Positions 9,803-18,541 of a stretch of 64,000 bases of DNA are shown here, piece by piece. The DNA comes from Methanogranum sp963676045 (GTDB lineage: Archaea > Thermoplasmatota > Thermoplasmata > Methanomassiliicoccales > Methanomethylophilaceae). The notes under the pieces were generated by a model, which worked only from the letters and a program-made list of their open reading frames with translations, searched no databases and was not told where the DNA came from. Made by a program: the position numbers and the translations under genes. The stretch's first letter is position 1; each line of letters starts with the position of its first letter. The stretch is from NCBI GenBank assembly GCA_963676045.1, contig OY780938.1:1-64000 (forward strand), written 5' to 3'.

Positions 9803-10911
9803 TCGAAGTTCATTATCTTCTTGTAGATCTCGTGGACCTTATCGAGAAGGTCATCGCATGTGATCTCACCTGAACTCTGTATTATGGCAGCGACAGATGA
9901 TCCGCCACATCCAACTCCCTCTTTGATGTATCCCCATTCGTATGCTTGAAGTCCCTCATATGGACTCGATGAGTAGTCCATGTTGACATAGACGATTGGG
10001 ACATCCTTGGATATCGATTCCATTATCCTCGCATTGGAGGAATTCGGATCGTTCATGAGCCATCTTGTTGTCCCTTGGAAGATATTTCCCACGATCGAAG
10101 GTTCGAGTTCCACGGCCGCAGCTATCACTGCGGTAAGCTGTGTTCCTCCACCCACAATCACGGGTACATGCTTCGCTGCACCGATCAATATGCCTATATT
10201 GGCAGGCATCATAGGGTCACCTACGCATTCTATCGCTTTAAGTGGGTCATGTGCCAGATCTCCAACTTTGATCGAAGCTGCATTGAGTGCGTCGTTGACT
10301 ATCTTCGTCTTCAATTCCTTGGGATTCTTGGGTGAACTGCTGCTGACAAGGTTCTCTTTTATGACGCCCATGGCCATCATGACAGCGAGTGCGGTAGTCG
10401 TTCCACCAGCACAGCTTTCGCTTATGACGACATAGTCATAACTTTTGGCAAGGAGCTCTCCGAAGACCTTGCCCATCTCATACTCCCTTTTGACATTCTT
10501 GACTGCTTTTCCGGTGGTTATCATCTCACCATACTGGCCGCCCATGTCTACATATGGTATGTTGGGGACGACCTTGCAACCTCCGTTGACTATGAGGTAA
10601 GGCATTCCAGAAAGTTCCAATGCGGCCTGTGTGAGGGTCGCGGGAGTTGGTATTCCTCCAGGATTGATAGGTATGCCTTTCATGCAGACGGTCTTTCCAA
10701 GCACCAGGAGCTCAGCATCCGCGGCAGGTGTGAACATCGTGAGCTCAGGTGTATCTCCGGCATCGGATATTCCAGGTATCGTCGATGTCAATGTGTTTGC
10801 CACTGTGCATGTGAAGATGCCTTTTTTCCCCCAGATCCTGGAGATTATATCCTTGGCCACCTTCTCGTTGCCACATACGCTTAATGATGGAGGCAGCTCG
10901 AAATTCGTCAT
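9799..10911 (-). CDS. cobT: Nicotinate-nucleotide phosphoribosyltransferase CobT, archaeal type
   Basis: 370 residues of the archaeal CobT/UPF0284 family (TIGR00303). Recognisable segments are a VANTLTSTIPGISDAGDTPELT motif split around residues 36-58, a SESCAGGTTTALAVMMAMG loop near residue 158, and a VGGGTQLTAVIAAA stretch near 250. The enzyme transfers phosphoribose from nicotinate mononucleotide to the lower-ligand base, giving the alpha-riboside phosphate used to build the cobalamin nucleotide loop. It is the only nucleotide-loop gene in this window. It is last in a minus-strand operon hypF-PGM-like-cobT, 15 bp downstream of the PGM-like gene. Stop codon TAA. Confidence 0.85.
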   Translation of the reverse strand: MTNFELPPSLSVCGNEKVAKDIISRIWGKKGIFTCTVANTLTSTIPGISDAGDTPELTMFTPAADAELLVLGKTVCMKGIPINPGGIPTPATLTQAALELSGMPYLIVNGGCKVVPNIPYVDMGGQYGEMITTGKAVKNVKREYEMGKVFGELLAKSYDYVVISESCAGGTTTALAVMMAMGVIKENLVSSSSPKNPKELKTKIVNDALNAASIKVGDLAHDPLKAIECVGDPMMPANIGILIGAAKHVPVIVGGGTQLTAVIAAAVELEPSIVGNIFQGTTRWLMNDPNSSNARIMESISKDVPIVYVNMDYSSSPYEGLQAYEWGYIKEGVGCGGSSVAAIIQSSGEITCDDLLDKVHEIYKKIMNFD

Positions 10912-10926
10912 ATATGTTCACCGTCT

Positions 10927-11919
10927 TTAATGTCTCATGAACGTGGGGATGATGTCCTTCAGCACGGATATCTCTCCTTCTTTCATGGGAGTCCTTATAT
11001 TGGTCCATAATGGGACATTCATTAATATGTGTTCGCCAGAGACGCACGATGTACCGTGGTCCACGAAGTACACTATGCGTTGAGTATCTGAGAAATGCAC
11101 CTCCATAAGCCTGTCGATCTTCTCAAGGACCTTGATCTTCTTCATGTGGTCCTTCTCATGGCTGTATTCGTCCACTTCATCGAAGTGCAGGAAGACATTT
11201 CCCTTTTCCAAGGCCTTTTCTGCCTCAGGCAGTCTAGGTTCTATTTCCCTGTGCAATATTATCTCATATCCCAATGACGCGGCCACTCCTAGTGCGGTGG
11301 GGCTGCTTGAGATCGCGGTCATTTGTTTTATGTATGGTGCATATTGTCTTCCGAGTCTTCCGCATCCCCAGGGATAGTCGGTTATCCCGATCTCATCCTG
11401 TACATCTAGGATGAGGTCCCCCAATGGACCGGGGATCCTATGGTACGGGGCATCTTTCGGAGGGGATTGGAGGTCAGGCAGATCATATGGGCAATCCATA
11501 GTCAACACTGCTCTTCCGTTCGTGAAGAATTTGATATCGGGATGGAACTGATTCAGCATCTGAAGATGCTTCGAAATATGTTCAACCAGTGCATCCTCGT
11601 ATCTGTCACCTTCATATGACCAGTGCACGGTATCTCCATCTATCCTCGCGGGGCTTAGGCGGAAAGCCATACGACCACCCGTCATATCCAGTCCAAGTCC
11701 TTGTGCCTCCAATGCGGCCCTCGAGTTCTCAGGAGGGTGTCCGGTGAAGAATTCATTCAGGAAGAGTTGAGTGTAACCTCTTCCAGTGGTGGTTAATTTT
11801 ATGTCGGCCTTAGAGTACATGAAGGGCATTTCTGCCACTTCATATGGTTTTTTACCTTTCAATGCCGGATTGGGATCGTCTTCCATTCCATCAAGGAGTA
11901 CGAACAGTGTGTTCTTCAT
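10927..11919 (-). CDS. Divergent archaeal phosphoglycerate mutase-like protein (alkaline phosphatase superfamily)
   Basis: 330 residues related to the archaeal cofactor-independent phosphoglycerate mutase family (aPGM; also annotated as proposed homoserine kinase). Metal-site elements are present: LLDGMEDDPNP at the N-terminus, HFDEVDEYSHEKD near residue 245 and a VDHGTSCVSGEHILMNVPL block near residue 290. The TGHPPENSRAALEAQGLG segment matches the family's GRGPLEALGxG. The segment that normally reads PGxxPGSDxAHL, holding the nucleophilic serine, is replaced by RGYTQLFLNEFF without an obvious Ser, and the protein is about 70 residues shorter than usual. It overlaps hypF by 4 bp and precedes cobT by 15 bp. 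It may be a changed-substrate phosphatase or phosphomutase, possibly in corrinoid metabolism, or inactive. Confidence 0.65.
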   Translation of the reverse strand: MKNTLFVLLDGMEDDPNPALKGKKPYEVAEMPFMYSKADIKLTTTGRGYTQLFLNEFFTGHPPENSRAALEAQGLGLDMTGGRMAFRLSPARIDGDTVHWSYEGDRYEDALVEHISKHLQMLNQFHPDIKFFTNGRAVLTMDCPYDLPDLQSPPKDAPYHRIPGPLGDLILDVQDEIGITDYPWGCGRLGRQYAPYIKQMTAISSSPTALGVAASLGYEIILHREIEPRLPEAEKALEKGNVFLHFDEVDEYSHEKDHMKKIKVLEKIDRLMEVHFSDTQRIVYFVDHGTSCVSGEHILMNVPLWTNIRTPMKEGEISVLKDIIPTFMRH

Positions 11920-14084
11920 TCTATCATCTTCAATGCTATTATTGCCTGACCAGTCGAGATGCCACCGTCACCGTTGGGCACGGAATTATGGAACATCGGC
12001 TTAGAACCCTTATCTTTGACAAGTTCTGAGAACATCTTGCATATGGGTGCATCATACGAAACGCCGCCTGTCAGGCCTATGCAGTCGATATTCTCATCGT
12101 TGGTCGATCTTACTGCGTTGTTGACCAGTTCATTCATGATATTGTAGACTATCGAGTAGGCTACGTCCGCAGGGCGTTGTCCTTTTTTGATCTTCGAGAA
12201 AAGATGGGCAGTCATCACGATGTTATTTTCTGTATATGTTTCGAATCCATCTATCAATTTGCCGTTATCGAGATATTTCTCAAGTTTCATCGCAGGTTCC
12301 CCGTCATAGGTCCTTTCCTTGCAGATGTCCAACGAGTAGGCCAAAGCATCCAGTATCCTTCCCATCGATGAAGTCATTACGCTCTTCTGCATGAGTTTAC
12401 TGAGCACCGCGGAATCCGATTCAGAGAAGGAATTGTTCTCGACCCCGTTCATGGAATCTATTGCGAACTTTATCCTTTTAAGGTCGTATAATGCCTTTTC
12501 AGATCCGAGCAATGGTATGTATTCCAAATGTGCCAGTCTCTTGTATTCTTTCAGATCGGCGTATAGGACCTCTCCGCCCCAGGCATGTCCATCGTCCCCG
12601 TGACCGGTGCCATCCAAAGTCAGGAATATCCCTTTGCTCATCTTTTTCTCTGCCATGAGCGATGCTGCATGGGCCCAATGATGTTGGACCTCCAGAAGGT
12701 CCGCATCATATTCTGATAGGAAAGTCCTAGCCAATGCGCGGTTCGCATATCCTGGATGGAGATCGATGGCAACAACTTTCGGATTGCAATCAGTGAGCTT
12801 CATGTTGAATCTCATCGCAGATTCCAGATACTCCATCACTCCTAGATTCTCGCCGTTTCCGATGTATTGGGTAGGGTATATCCTGCCTTTGTTGGCAACT
12901 GCACCTGCTATGTTCTCTTGTGCCCCCAATGCTATTACTGATCCTTTCATGTTTGTTTCAAGGAAGGAAGGTATGCTGCCTCTGGACTTCCTTATGAATG
13001 ATTTATTGTCATCGTATATGCGCAGAACGCTATCGTCGGCCCTGTTGATGATCGTCTGATCATGCAAGAGATACATGTCAGCACCAAGTCTCAACGCCTC
13101 ATTGTCATTGGTGATCATCGGTTCTCCCGGTGCATTGGCCGAGGTCATTATGAGGGCATCAGCCTGGAGATATTCGAAAAGCAGATACTGCATTCCACTG
13201 TACGGCAGGAATACGCCTATGTTGTCCAAGCCAGGGCTTATCTGTTCTGTGAGCTTGGTGCATTTCTTTTTGACAAGTACTATCGGTCTGTGCGGGGATT
13301 GCAGTTCCCTTCTTTCCTCATCTGTAACGGTGGCGTATCTTTTTATTGAGTCTATGTCGCGCACCATTATTGCGAAGGGTTTGTATTTCCTGCCATACCA
13401 CTCCCTGATCTCCTTTATGTTGTCAAGGACGCAGCATATGTGCATTCCGCCCCAACTCTTTGCTATGCCGATCATGCCCATATCAAGATTGTTCGCGAAT
13501 TTTCTTATGGGATCTCCTTTCAAAGAATTTCCATACCTATCCACAAGGTAATATCTGGGTCCGCATACGGGGCAGCATATCGTTTGATGATGCAGCCTGC
13601 GATCCGTCTGATCCGAGAATTCTTGACTGCAGTGAGGGCACATGGGGAAGTTCCTCATGACCGTCTGCTCACGGTCGTATGGAAGTCCAGACAGTAATGT
13701 GAAACGTGGACCGCAGTTAGGGCAGGATATGAATGCATAGCTGCTACGTCTTCCTGCGCCTCTCATTTCTTTGAGGCATTTGGTGCATATTGCGGTATCA
13801 GTAGGTATCGATACGCTGTTAGATCCAGGCTTGGAGCTCAGCATCCTGAATCCTACATGGTCCTCATTGATCTCCATGTCTATTTTCTCTATCGATTCAA
13901 TAGATGCAAGAGGGGGTCTGTTGAGTTCGAAGTTCTTTAGGAACAGTTCACCGTCGTTCACATCGACAATCACATCGGAACCATCGTTCCAGACAGCTCC
14001 GGAAAGTCCGAGCGATGTGGCGACGCGATATACGGTGGGTCTGAATCCGACCCCCTGCACTGTACCCTTGAATATTATCCTCAT
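11916..14084 (-). CDS. hypF: Carbamoyltransferase HypF, [NiFe]-hydrogenase maturation
   Basis: 722 residues with the full HypF architecture. An N-terminal acylphosphatase domain (GTVQGVGFRPTVYRVA, residues 1-85) is followed by two zinc fingers (CTKCLKEM...CPNCG and CPHC...CCPVCG, about 99-185). A YrdC-like domain (KYKPFAIMVRD..., about 190-370) and a C-terminal Kae1/TobZ-like carbamoyltransferase domain with VQHHWAHAASLMAE and TGGVSYDAP follow. HypF makes thiocarboxamide on HypE from carbamoyl phosphate, the precursor of the cyanide ligands of [NiFe] hydrogenases. No other hyp gene lies in the window. It is the first gene of an operon with the PGM-like protein (4-bp overlap) and cobT. Length and motifs are normal. 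Confidence 0.95.
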   Translation of the reverse strand: MRIIFKGTVQGVGFRPTVYRVATSLGLSGAVWNDGSDVIVDVNDGELFLKNFELNRPPLASIESIEKIDMEINEDHVGFRMLSSKPGSNSVSIPTDTAICTKCLKEMRGAGRRSSYAFISCPNCGPRFTLLSGLPYDREQTVMRNFPMCPHCSQEFSDQTDRRLHHQTICCPVCGPRYYLVDRYGNSLKGDPIRKFANNLDMGMIGIAKSWGGMHICCVLDNIKEIREWYGRKYKPFAIMVRDIDSIKRYATVTDEERRELQSPHRPIVLVKKKCTKLTEQISPGLDNIGVFLPYSGMQYLLFEYLQADALIMTSANAPGEPMITNDNEALRLGADMYLLHDQTIINRADDSVLRIYDDNKSFIRKSRGSIPSFLETNMKGSVIALGAQENIAGAVANKGRIYPTQYIGNGENLGVMEYLESAMRFNMKLTDCNPKVVAIDLHPGYANRALARTFLSEYDADLLEVQHHWAHAASLMAEKKMSKGIFLTLDGTGHGDDGHAWGGEVLYADLKEYKRLAHLEYIPLLGSEKALYDLKRIKFAIDSMNGVENNSFSESDSAVLSKLMQKSVMTSSMGRILDALAYSLDICKERTYDGEPAMKLEKYLDNGKLIDGFETYTENNIVMTAHLFSKIKKGQRPADVAYSIVYNIMNELVNNAVRSTNDENIDCIGLTGGVSYDAPICKMFSELVKDKGSKPMFHNSVPNGDGGISTGQAIIALKMIE

Positions 14085-14141
14085 GCGATGTTGCGTAGTG
14101 TCTACAAAAGATTAATAGTTTCAGGGAAGGGAAATGGATGC

Positions 14142-14158
14142 CCCAGGAAAGTCCTGGG
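14142..14158. terminator. Hairpin between mtnP and hypF
   Basis: CCCAGGA, loop AAG, TCCTGGG is a perfect 7-bp stem in the 83-bp gap between the mtnP stop (14168) and the hypF start (14084). It lies 10 bp beyond the mtnP stop. No long T-run follows on the minus strand, so it may act as a weak terminator or as an mRNA 3'-end stabiliser. Confidence 0.4.
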
Positions 14159-14167
14159 TAAAATGGG

Positions 14168-14947
14168 TCACAATGCTCCGCAACCCTTCGCTGCATCGAG
14201 GCAGTGACATTCCCTATCATGGATCTTTGGAAGTCCCAGCTCCAGAAGTTTTAGTACCCTGTCAAGACATTCATTCATGGTCTTTATGACTATCTCGATC
14301 GTCACATCCTCTTCGAACCAGCAGTCGTAGTCGGTGACCGTGGCGAGACTGCAGTAGCACATTCCCAATTCCCTTGCCAATTGGCATTCAGGTACTACCG
14401 TCATTCCGATTATGTCTCCGCCGACTGTTCTGAACATTCTGCTTTCTGCCCTCGTCGAGAATCTTGGGCCTTCTATGCATATGTAGTTTCCTCCACGGTG
14501 GAATGATATCTCCATGTCTCTCGCGGTGTCTGCGAATATATCGTTAAGATATGGGCAGAAGGGATCGGGCATAGATATGTGCACGGTCTTATCGTTGAAA
14601 TATGTGTATTTCCTGCATTTTGTGAAATCTATGAATTGATCGGCGATAACCAGGTCACCAGGTTTGTATGATTCCGTGAGGGACCCGACAGCGCATGCCG
14701 ATATGATGTATTCACATCCTATGTGTTTGAGTGCCCACATGTTCGCCATATAAGGGACGGAGGTTGGTGGGAACTGATGTTTCTTACCATGGCGGAAGAG
14801 GAAAGCGACCTCTACTCCATTTATCTTTCCGATCAATATCGGATCAGAGGGTTTACCATAAGGAGTATCAGGGAATACCTCTTTTATCAATTCGAATGAA
14901 TCTGGGTTATAGATTCCTGTTCCGCCGATGATTGCGATTCTTGGCAT
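14168..14947 (-). CDS. mtnP: S-methyl-5'-thioadenosine (or thioinosine) phosphorylase
   Basis: 259 residues of the MTAP/PNP class 2 family. The N-terminal IAIIGGTGIYNP gives the phosphate loop, FLFRHGKKHQFPPTSVPY the Arg-His phosphate site, YICIEGPRFSTRAESRMFR the substrate loop and GGDIIGMTVVPECQLARELG the purine-site loop. It phosphorolyses the methylthioadenosine (or, in many methanogens, methylthioinosine) left over from polyamine and SAM chemistry. The choice between adenine and hypoxanthine cannot be settled by eye. The C-terminus is Cys-rich (CHCLDAAKGCGAL). It lies upstream of hypF with an 83-bp gap holding a hairpin, so it is probably its own unit. Confidence 0.88.
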   Translation of the reverse strand: MPRIAIIGGTGIYNPDSFELIKEVFPDTPYGKPSDPILIGKINGVEVAFLFRHGKKHQFPPTSVPYMANMWALKHIGCEYIISACAVGSLTESYKPGDLVIADQFIDFTKCRKYTYFNDKTVHISMPDPFCPYLNDIFADTARDMEISFHRGGNYICIEGPRFSTRAESRMFRTVGGDIIGMTVVPECQLARELGMCYCSLATVTDYDCWFEEDVTIEIVIKTMNECLDRVLKLLELGLPKIHDRECHCLDAAKGCGAL

Positions 14948-15015
14948 AAATGAATGATATTATTAGTTGTAATTAACACATTGCATGTGATCATCCGATT
15001 CATCATTCTAGGGAC

Positions 15016-15148
15016 ATTTTAAATACTTTAGAGTAGTAACACATATTATAATAATCGTATTACTATGAGGTGTCTCCAGGTCTGTCATGAGCGATTGCGT
15101 CACGTATTTTCTATGTCTCCTCATCGGACAGGATATCCCTGTCCGATG
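15016..15148 (+). promoter_or_regulatory. Intergenic region with a TATA-like box and a strong hairpin
   Basis: The 285-bp gap before 15233 holds a TATA-like ttttaaata (15017-15025) and an imperfect inverted pair TAGTAA (15034) / TTACTA (15061). It also holds a perfect 11-bp hairpin, CATCGGACAGG-atatc-CCTGTCCGATG, at 15122-15148. ATGAGG near 15065 can also pair with CCTCAT at 15118. The hairpin is not followed by a T-run. A second TATA-like cgatatatatc near 15188 and AAGGTG near 15222 would serve the gene at 15233. So the upstream element could be a separate short RNA or a long structured leader. I cannot assign an RNA family. Confidence 0.35.
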
Positions 15149-15232
15149 TTCAATAATGTGTTTACAAGTATAGGTTGTTTTTACAGAATCGATATATATC
15201 ATTCCCTCAGATTGGGTCCATAAGGTGTATCG

Positions 15233-15970
15233 ATGCATAACGGTCCGAAAGAAGATTTCTATGGTGAGCATGCGGAGTCCTGGGACATGCACGATTCAAG
15301 GGATCCCAGAAAGATATCGCATGTGGTCGATCTTTTGGAATTGAAAGGCGGAGAGAACATACTTGATGTAGGCACGGGTACAGGTATCCTCATACCATTC
15401 TATGAACGACATGGTGTCGCACATGTCAAAGCGATTGACAAATCCGAAAAGATGATATCAGTGGCTCTCGAGAAGTATCCAAAAGTCATCCACAGCAATG
15501 TGGATTTTGTTATTCAGGACCTTTACGATCTAGATGAGAGGTCCGTTTACGATCGGGTCGTATGCTATGCATGCTTTCCTCATTTCAGAGATCAGCCTAT
15601 GGCAATCATGACGCTCGCATCCACATTGAAGGAAGGAGGGATATTGGCGATATTGCATTCCGATTCGAGAGAGCACATTCGATCCATGCATGAGAGCAGA
15701 GGCGAGTTCACCCCTCAAGATGCGTTGCCGGATCTGGACGTGATCGAAGGGATGTTCACCAATGCTGGCCTTTCCGTGGTCTTAAAGAGAGACGATGAAG
15801 AATATTATATCTCGATAGGTAGAAAAAACAGTGATATGGGGTCGGGATTCACCAAAGACGAGATGTATGCTCTGCTTTTGAAGGAATATCAGGAATTCAA
15901 GGATGAAGGAAGGGATATCTACTTCGATCAGATAATAAAGGATTACCGTAACGATATGAGATCAGAGTGA
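15233..15970 (+). CDS. Class I SAM-dependent methyltransferase
   Basis: 245 residues. The Rossmann motif I (NILDVGTGTGIL, about residues 42-53), the acidic strand-2 residue (KAIDKSEKM) and motif III/IV (VCYACFPHFRDQP) are intact, so it should bind SAM. The N-terminal EDFYGEHAESWDMH segment resembles small-molecule methyltransferases of the UbiE/SmtA type. About 50 residues after the core (GFTKDEMYALLLKEYQEF...) form a helical C-terminal extension. Substrate unknown. It overlaps the convergent MATE gene by 9 bp. It is one of three such methyltransferases placed around the ABC transporter at 17420-20721. Confidence 0.75.
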   Translation: MHNGPKEDFYGEHAESWDMHDSRDPRKISHVVDLLELKGGENILDVGTGTGILIPFYERHGVAHVKAIDKSEKMISVALEKYPKVIHSNVDFVIQDLYDLDERSVYDRVVCYACFPHFRDQPMAIMTLASTLKEGGILAILHSDSREHIRSMHESRGEFTPQDALPDLDVIEGMFTNAGLSVVLKRDDEEYYISIGRKNSDMGSGFTKDEMYALLLKEYQEFKDEGRDIYFDQIIKDYRNDMRSE

Positions 15971-17341
15971 CAGTGTTCGAGTCGATTCTTTTGATTTCTT
16001 ATATTTCTTGAACTCATAGTTCGCCAACGATATCATCATGATGCCGCCAATTATCTCCGAGATGAAAAGACTCCAGTATATGGCATCCATTGAGATCTTG
16101 CTTGCAAAATACAATAGTGTGACGATCAGTATATTTCTCAGCAATGAGCATGCGAGGGAAAGATGGGACTTGCGTATGGACTGAAGAAGGGCGGACCCTA
16201 TCTCGATGAATCCGAAGAAAGGTATGAAGAGGGAGTAGATCCTCAGTATCTTTGCGAATTCCGGTCTCAGTGATGCCATGCTTTCGCTGTAAGTAAAAGG
16301 GACCACAAGGTAATCTGCAAATACGAAGATGAACGCTCCGATCGCTGTCAATACAACAGTGGTTGTGAACAATGTGTATTTATAGCCTTTTTCTGCTTTT
16401 TTAAGATTGTTCTTTCCCAATGCAGCAGAACATACTGGTATCAGGGCCGCGCCCATCGCTGTTGCTGGTATGATGCCAATGGAGACGAATTTCCAAGGTA
16501 TGCCGTATAGTGCGGCCCCTATGACTCCTCCACAAGAAATGACGAACACCAGTTGAACGAGGGACATGAAATTCACAATCATGCCTTCTGCGGACCTAGG
16601 TATTCCGACATAAAGGACCTCTTTCAGCTCATCCCATTTGAAACGGAAGTTTTTAAAGCTCAATTTCAGGAAGGTGTAACCGTTCATGTACCAATAAAGG
16701 CCGATCATCGTGGAGATCATGGTGGCGAACACGGTCGCCCATCCTGCGCCTGATACTCCGAGGCCCAATCCATATATCATCACGGGGTCCAAGAACATAT
16801 TTATCACTGCAGAAAGGACCAGGATGAACATCGCTCTCTTTGCGGCACCTTCGGATCTGAGCAGTCCAGATATAACTCCGTTCAATATCAGGAATAGGCA
16901 CATTACGATATACGGTAGACAATATTCTATGCACAGGCCTCTGATCCCATCCGCACCCATCCATGATATGGTGGGTCCAATCAGAAGATACAATATGGGA
17001 GTAATGAGAAGCGATATGAGTGTTGTGAATACCAGTATCTGTGCAGCAAGGCTTTCTGCCTTTTTCTTATCCTGTCTGCCGATGTAACTGGAAACTGTGG
17101 CTGATGCTCCGACCCCCAGGCCCAGTCCTAGGCTGACTATTATCCAATATATGGGAGACATCGCGGACACCGCCGATGTTGCATCAGTTCCAAGTCCGGA
17201 ACACCATGCGATATCTACGAACATATTGATCTGCGAGACTAGGTATGAAACGATGAGCGGTATTGTCATGGATAGGATGGCCTTCTTCGGGTCACCGAGC
17301 ATAACCTCCACATCATTCTCATCTTTCATCTTATCCCGCAT
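15962..17341 (-). CDS. MATE family efflux transporter
   Basis: 459 residues with about 12 hydrophobic segments and the MATE two-fold repeat. The N-terminal KAILSMTIPLIVSYLVSQINMFVDIAWCSGLG and the second-half GAALIPVCSAALG segment, listed in parts, match the family's conserved halves. It is a cation-coupled exporter of drugs or metabolites in the cytoplasmic membrane. Its 3' end overlaps the methyltransferase at 15233, and it diverges from the ABC transporter operon, sharing the 78-bp promoter region 17342-17419. The substrate cannot be inferred. Confidence 0.88.
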   Translation of the reverse strand: MRDKMKDENDVEVMLGDPKKAILSMTIPLIVSYLVSQINMFVDIAWCSGLGTDATSAVSAMSPIYWIIVSLGLGLGVGASATVSSYIGRQDKKKAESLAAQILVFTTLISLLITPILYLLIGPTISWMGADGIRGLCIEYCLPYIVMCLFLILNGVISGLLRSEGAAKRAMFILVLSAVINMFLDPVMIYGLGLGVSGAGWATVFATMISTMIGLYWYMNGYTFLKLSFKNFRFKWDELKEVLYVGIPRSAEGMIVNFMSLVQLVFVISCGGVIGAALYGIPWKFVSIGIIPATAMGAALIPVCSAALGKNNLKKAEKGYKYTLFTTTVVLTAIGAFIFVFADYLVVPFTYSESMASLRPEFAKILRIYSLFIPFFGFIEIGSALLQSIRKSHLSLACSLLRNILIVTLLYFASKISMDAIYWSLFISEIIGGIMMISLANYEFKKYKKSKESTRTLSL

Positions 17342-17419
17342 GTAATGGTGAATGTAGAACTTGTTGATTATGCTTAGGAATATTAAATATCTAATGCGTG
17401 TTAATAAGTAATACTAAAT

Positions 17420-18541
17420 ATGATTATGGTATGCACACATCCGATGTTCAAGTCGATGATCTCTAGAAACAAGAGCAGTGATGCAGAAAATCCCTCTTCT
17501 AATTTCAAGACGACATATCGTAGAACTGTTGCAAAGAGGATATCCTTCATAGTGATCTGTGCGATCGCCACTTTGATCTTTGCTGTCTATTCAGCCACCT
17601 TGGGGTCCTATCCGATATCCTCCGGCGAGGTATTCGGCATATTGTGGAACGCCATCACCGGTCAAGCGCAGAGCGATCCGACTGCGGCCTACATCGTTAT
17701 AAGTCTTAGAATGCCGAGGATATTGGGCGCCATTGCATGTGGTTTCGCGTTGGCGGTCTGTGGTACTGCGATGCAAAGCATGTTGAAGAATCCGTTGGCG
17801 GACCCCTATACAATGGGAATATCTTCTGGAGCGGGATTCGGTGCCGCTCTGGCAATAATCATGGGCTTCGAGATAATATCCGGCGGAGGCGTGGTGATCA
17901 ACGCATTCATATTTGCGATAATTCCAGCTTTGACGATATTATTCCTCAGCAAGTTCAGGAAAGCAACACCAACGATGATGATATTGTGCGGCATATCTCT
18001 CATGTATCTTTTCAACGCGTTGACACAGCTTTTCATGTTGATCGCTGATCCAGAGGACCTTTCAACAGTGTACTCATGGATGGTCGGTTCCTTGGAAGGC
18101 ATAGATTTCAATGAACTTTACATCATAGTTTTCATCGCCATATGCGGGTCGGTATTTGTCCAGTATATGGCCAATCAATTGAATGTGATGAGTATCGGGG
18201 ATGAAAGCGCAAAGACATTGGGAGTAAATGTAGAACGAAAGAGATTGATCGTCCTGATAACAATAACATTGATGGCAGCAGCTGTTGTAAGTTTCACAGG
18301 GATAATCGGATTCATAGGATTGGTAGCACCGCACATAGCTAGGACGATAATAGGTGCAGATAACAAATATCTCATACCTGCGGCAGCTGCATTCGGGGCT
18401 CTGCTTTTATTGCTTTCAGATATCGTAGCAAGGACGATAGTCTCTCCTTTGATGCTGCCCGTGGGTGTAATAACGGCGTGCATCGGTGGGCCACTGTTCA
18501 TGTATCTGATCCTTAGGAATAGCAAGGAGGTTTGGTCATGA
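17420..18541 (+). CDS. ABC transporter permease, FecCD/BtuC family
   Basis: 373 residues with 8-10 membrane helices and FecCD motifs. They include RMPRILGAIACGFALAVCG near the coupling region, NPLADPYTMGISSGAGFGA, and GFIGLVAPHIARTIIG (contact with the ATPase). The family imports iron-siderophores, haem, cobalamin or molybdate. An unusually long N-terminus (about 45 residues, MFKSMISRNKSSDAENPSS...) precedes the first helix, so a downstream ATG such as 17447 is possible. Upstream are a TATA-like attaaatatc and an AGTA-A-TACT palindrome. The ATPase gene overlaps the stop codon in an ATGA. Confidence 0.88.
   Translation: MIMVCTHPMFKSMISRNKSSDAENPSSNFKTTYRRTVAKRISFIVICAIATLIFAVYSATLGSYPISSGEVFGILWNAITGQAQSDPTAAYIVISLRMPRILGAIACGFALAVCGTAMQSMLKNPLADPYTMGISSGAGFGAALAIIMGFEIISGGGVVINAFIFAIIPALTILFLSKFRKATPTMMILCGISLMYLFNALTQLFMLIADPEDLSTVYSWMVGSLEGIDFNELYIIVFIAICGSVFVQYMANQLNVMSIGDESAKTLGVNVERKRLIVLITITLMAAAVVSFTGIIGFIGLVAPHIARTIIGADNKYLIPAAAAFGALLLLLSDIVARTIVSPLMLPVGVITACIGGPLFMYLILRNSKEVWS

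Noticed and set aside
15001..15232. tRNA gene in the mtnP-methyltransferase gap
   Set aside because: The hairpins do not form a cloverleaf, and no T-loop GTTCRA-type sequence is in place.
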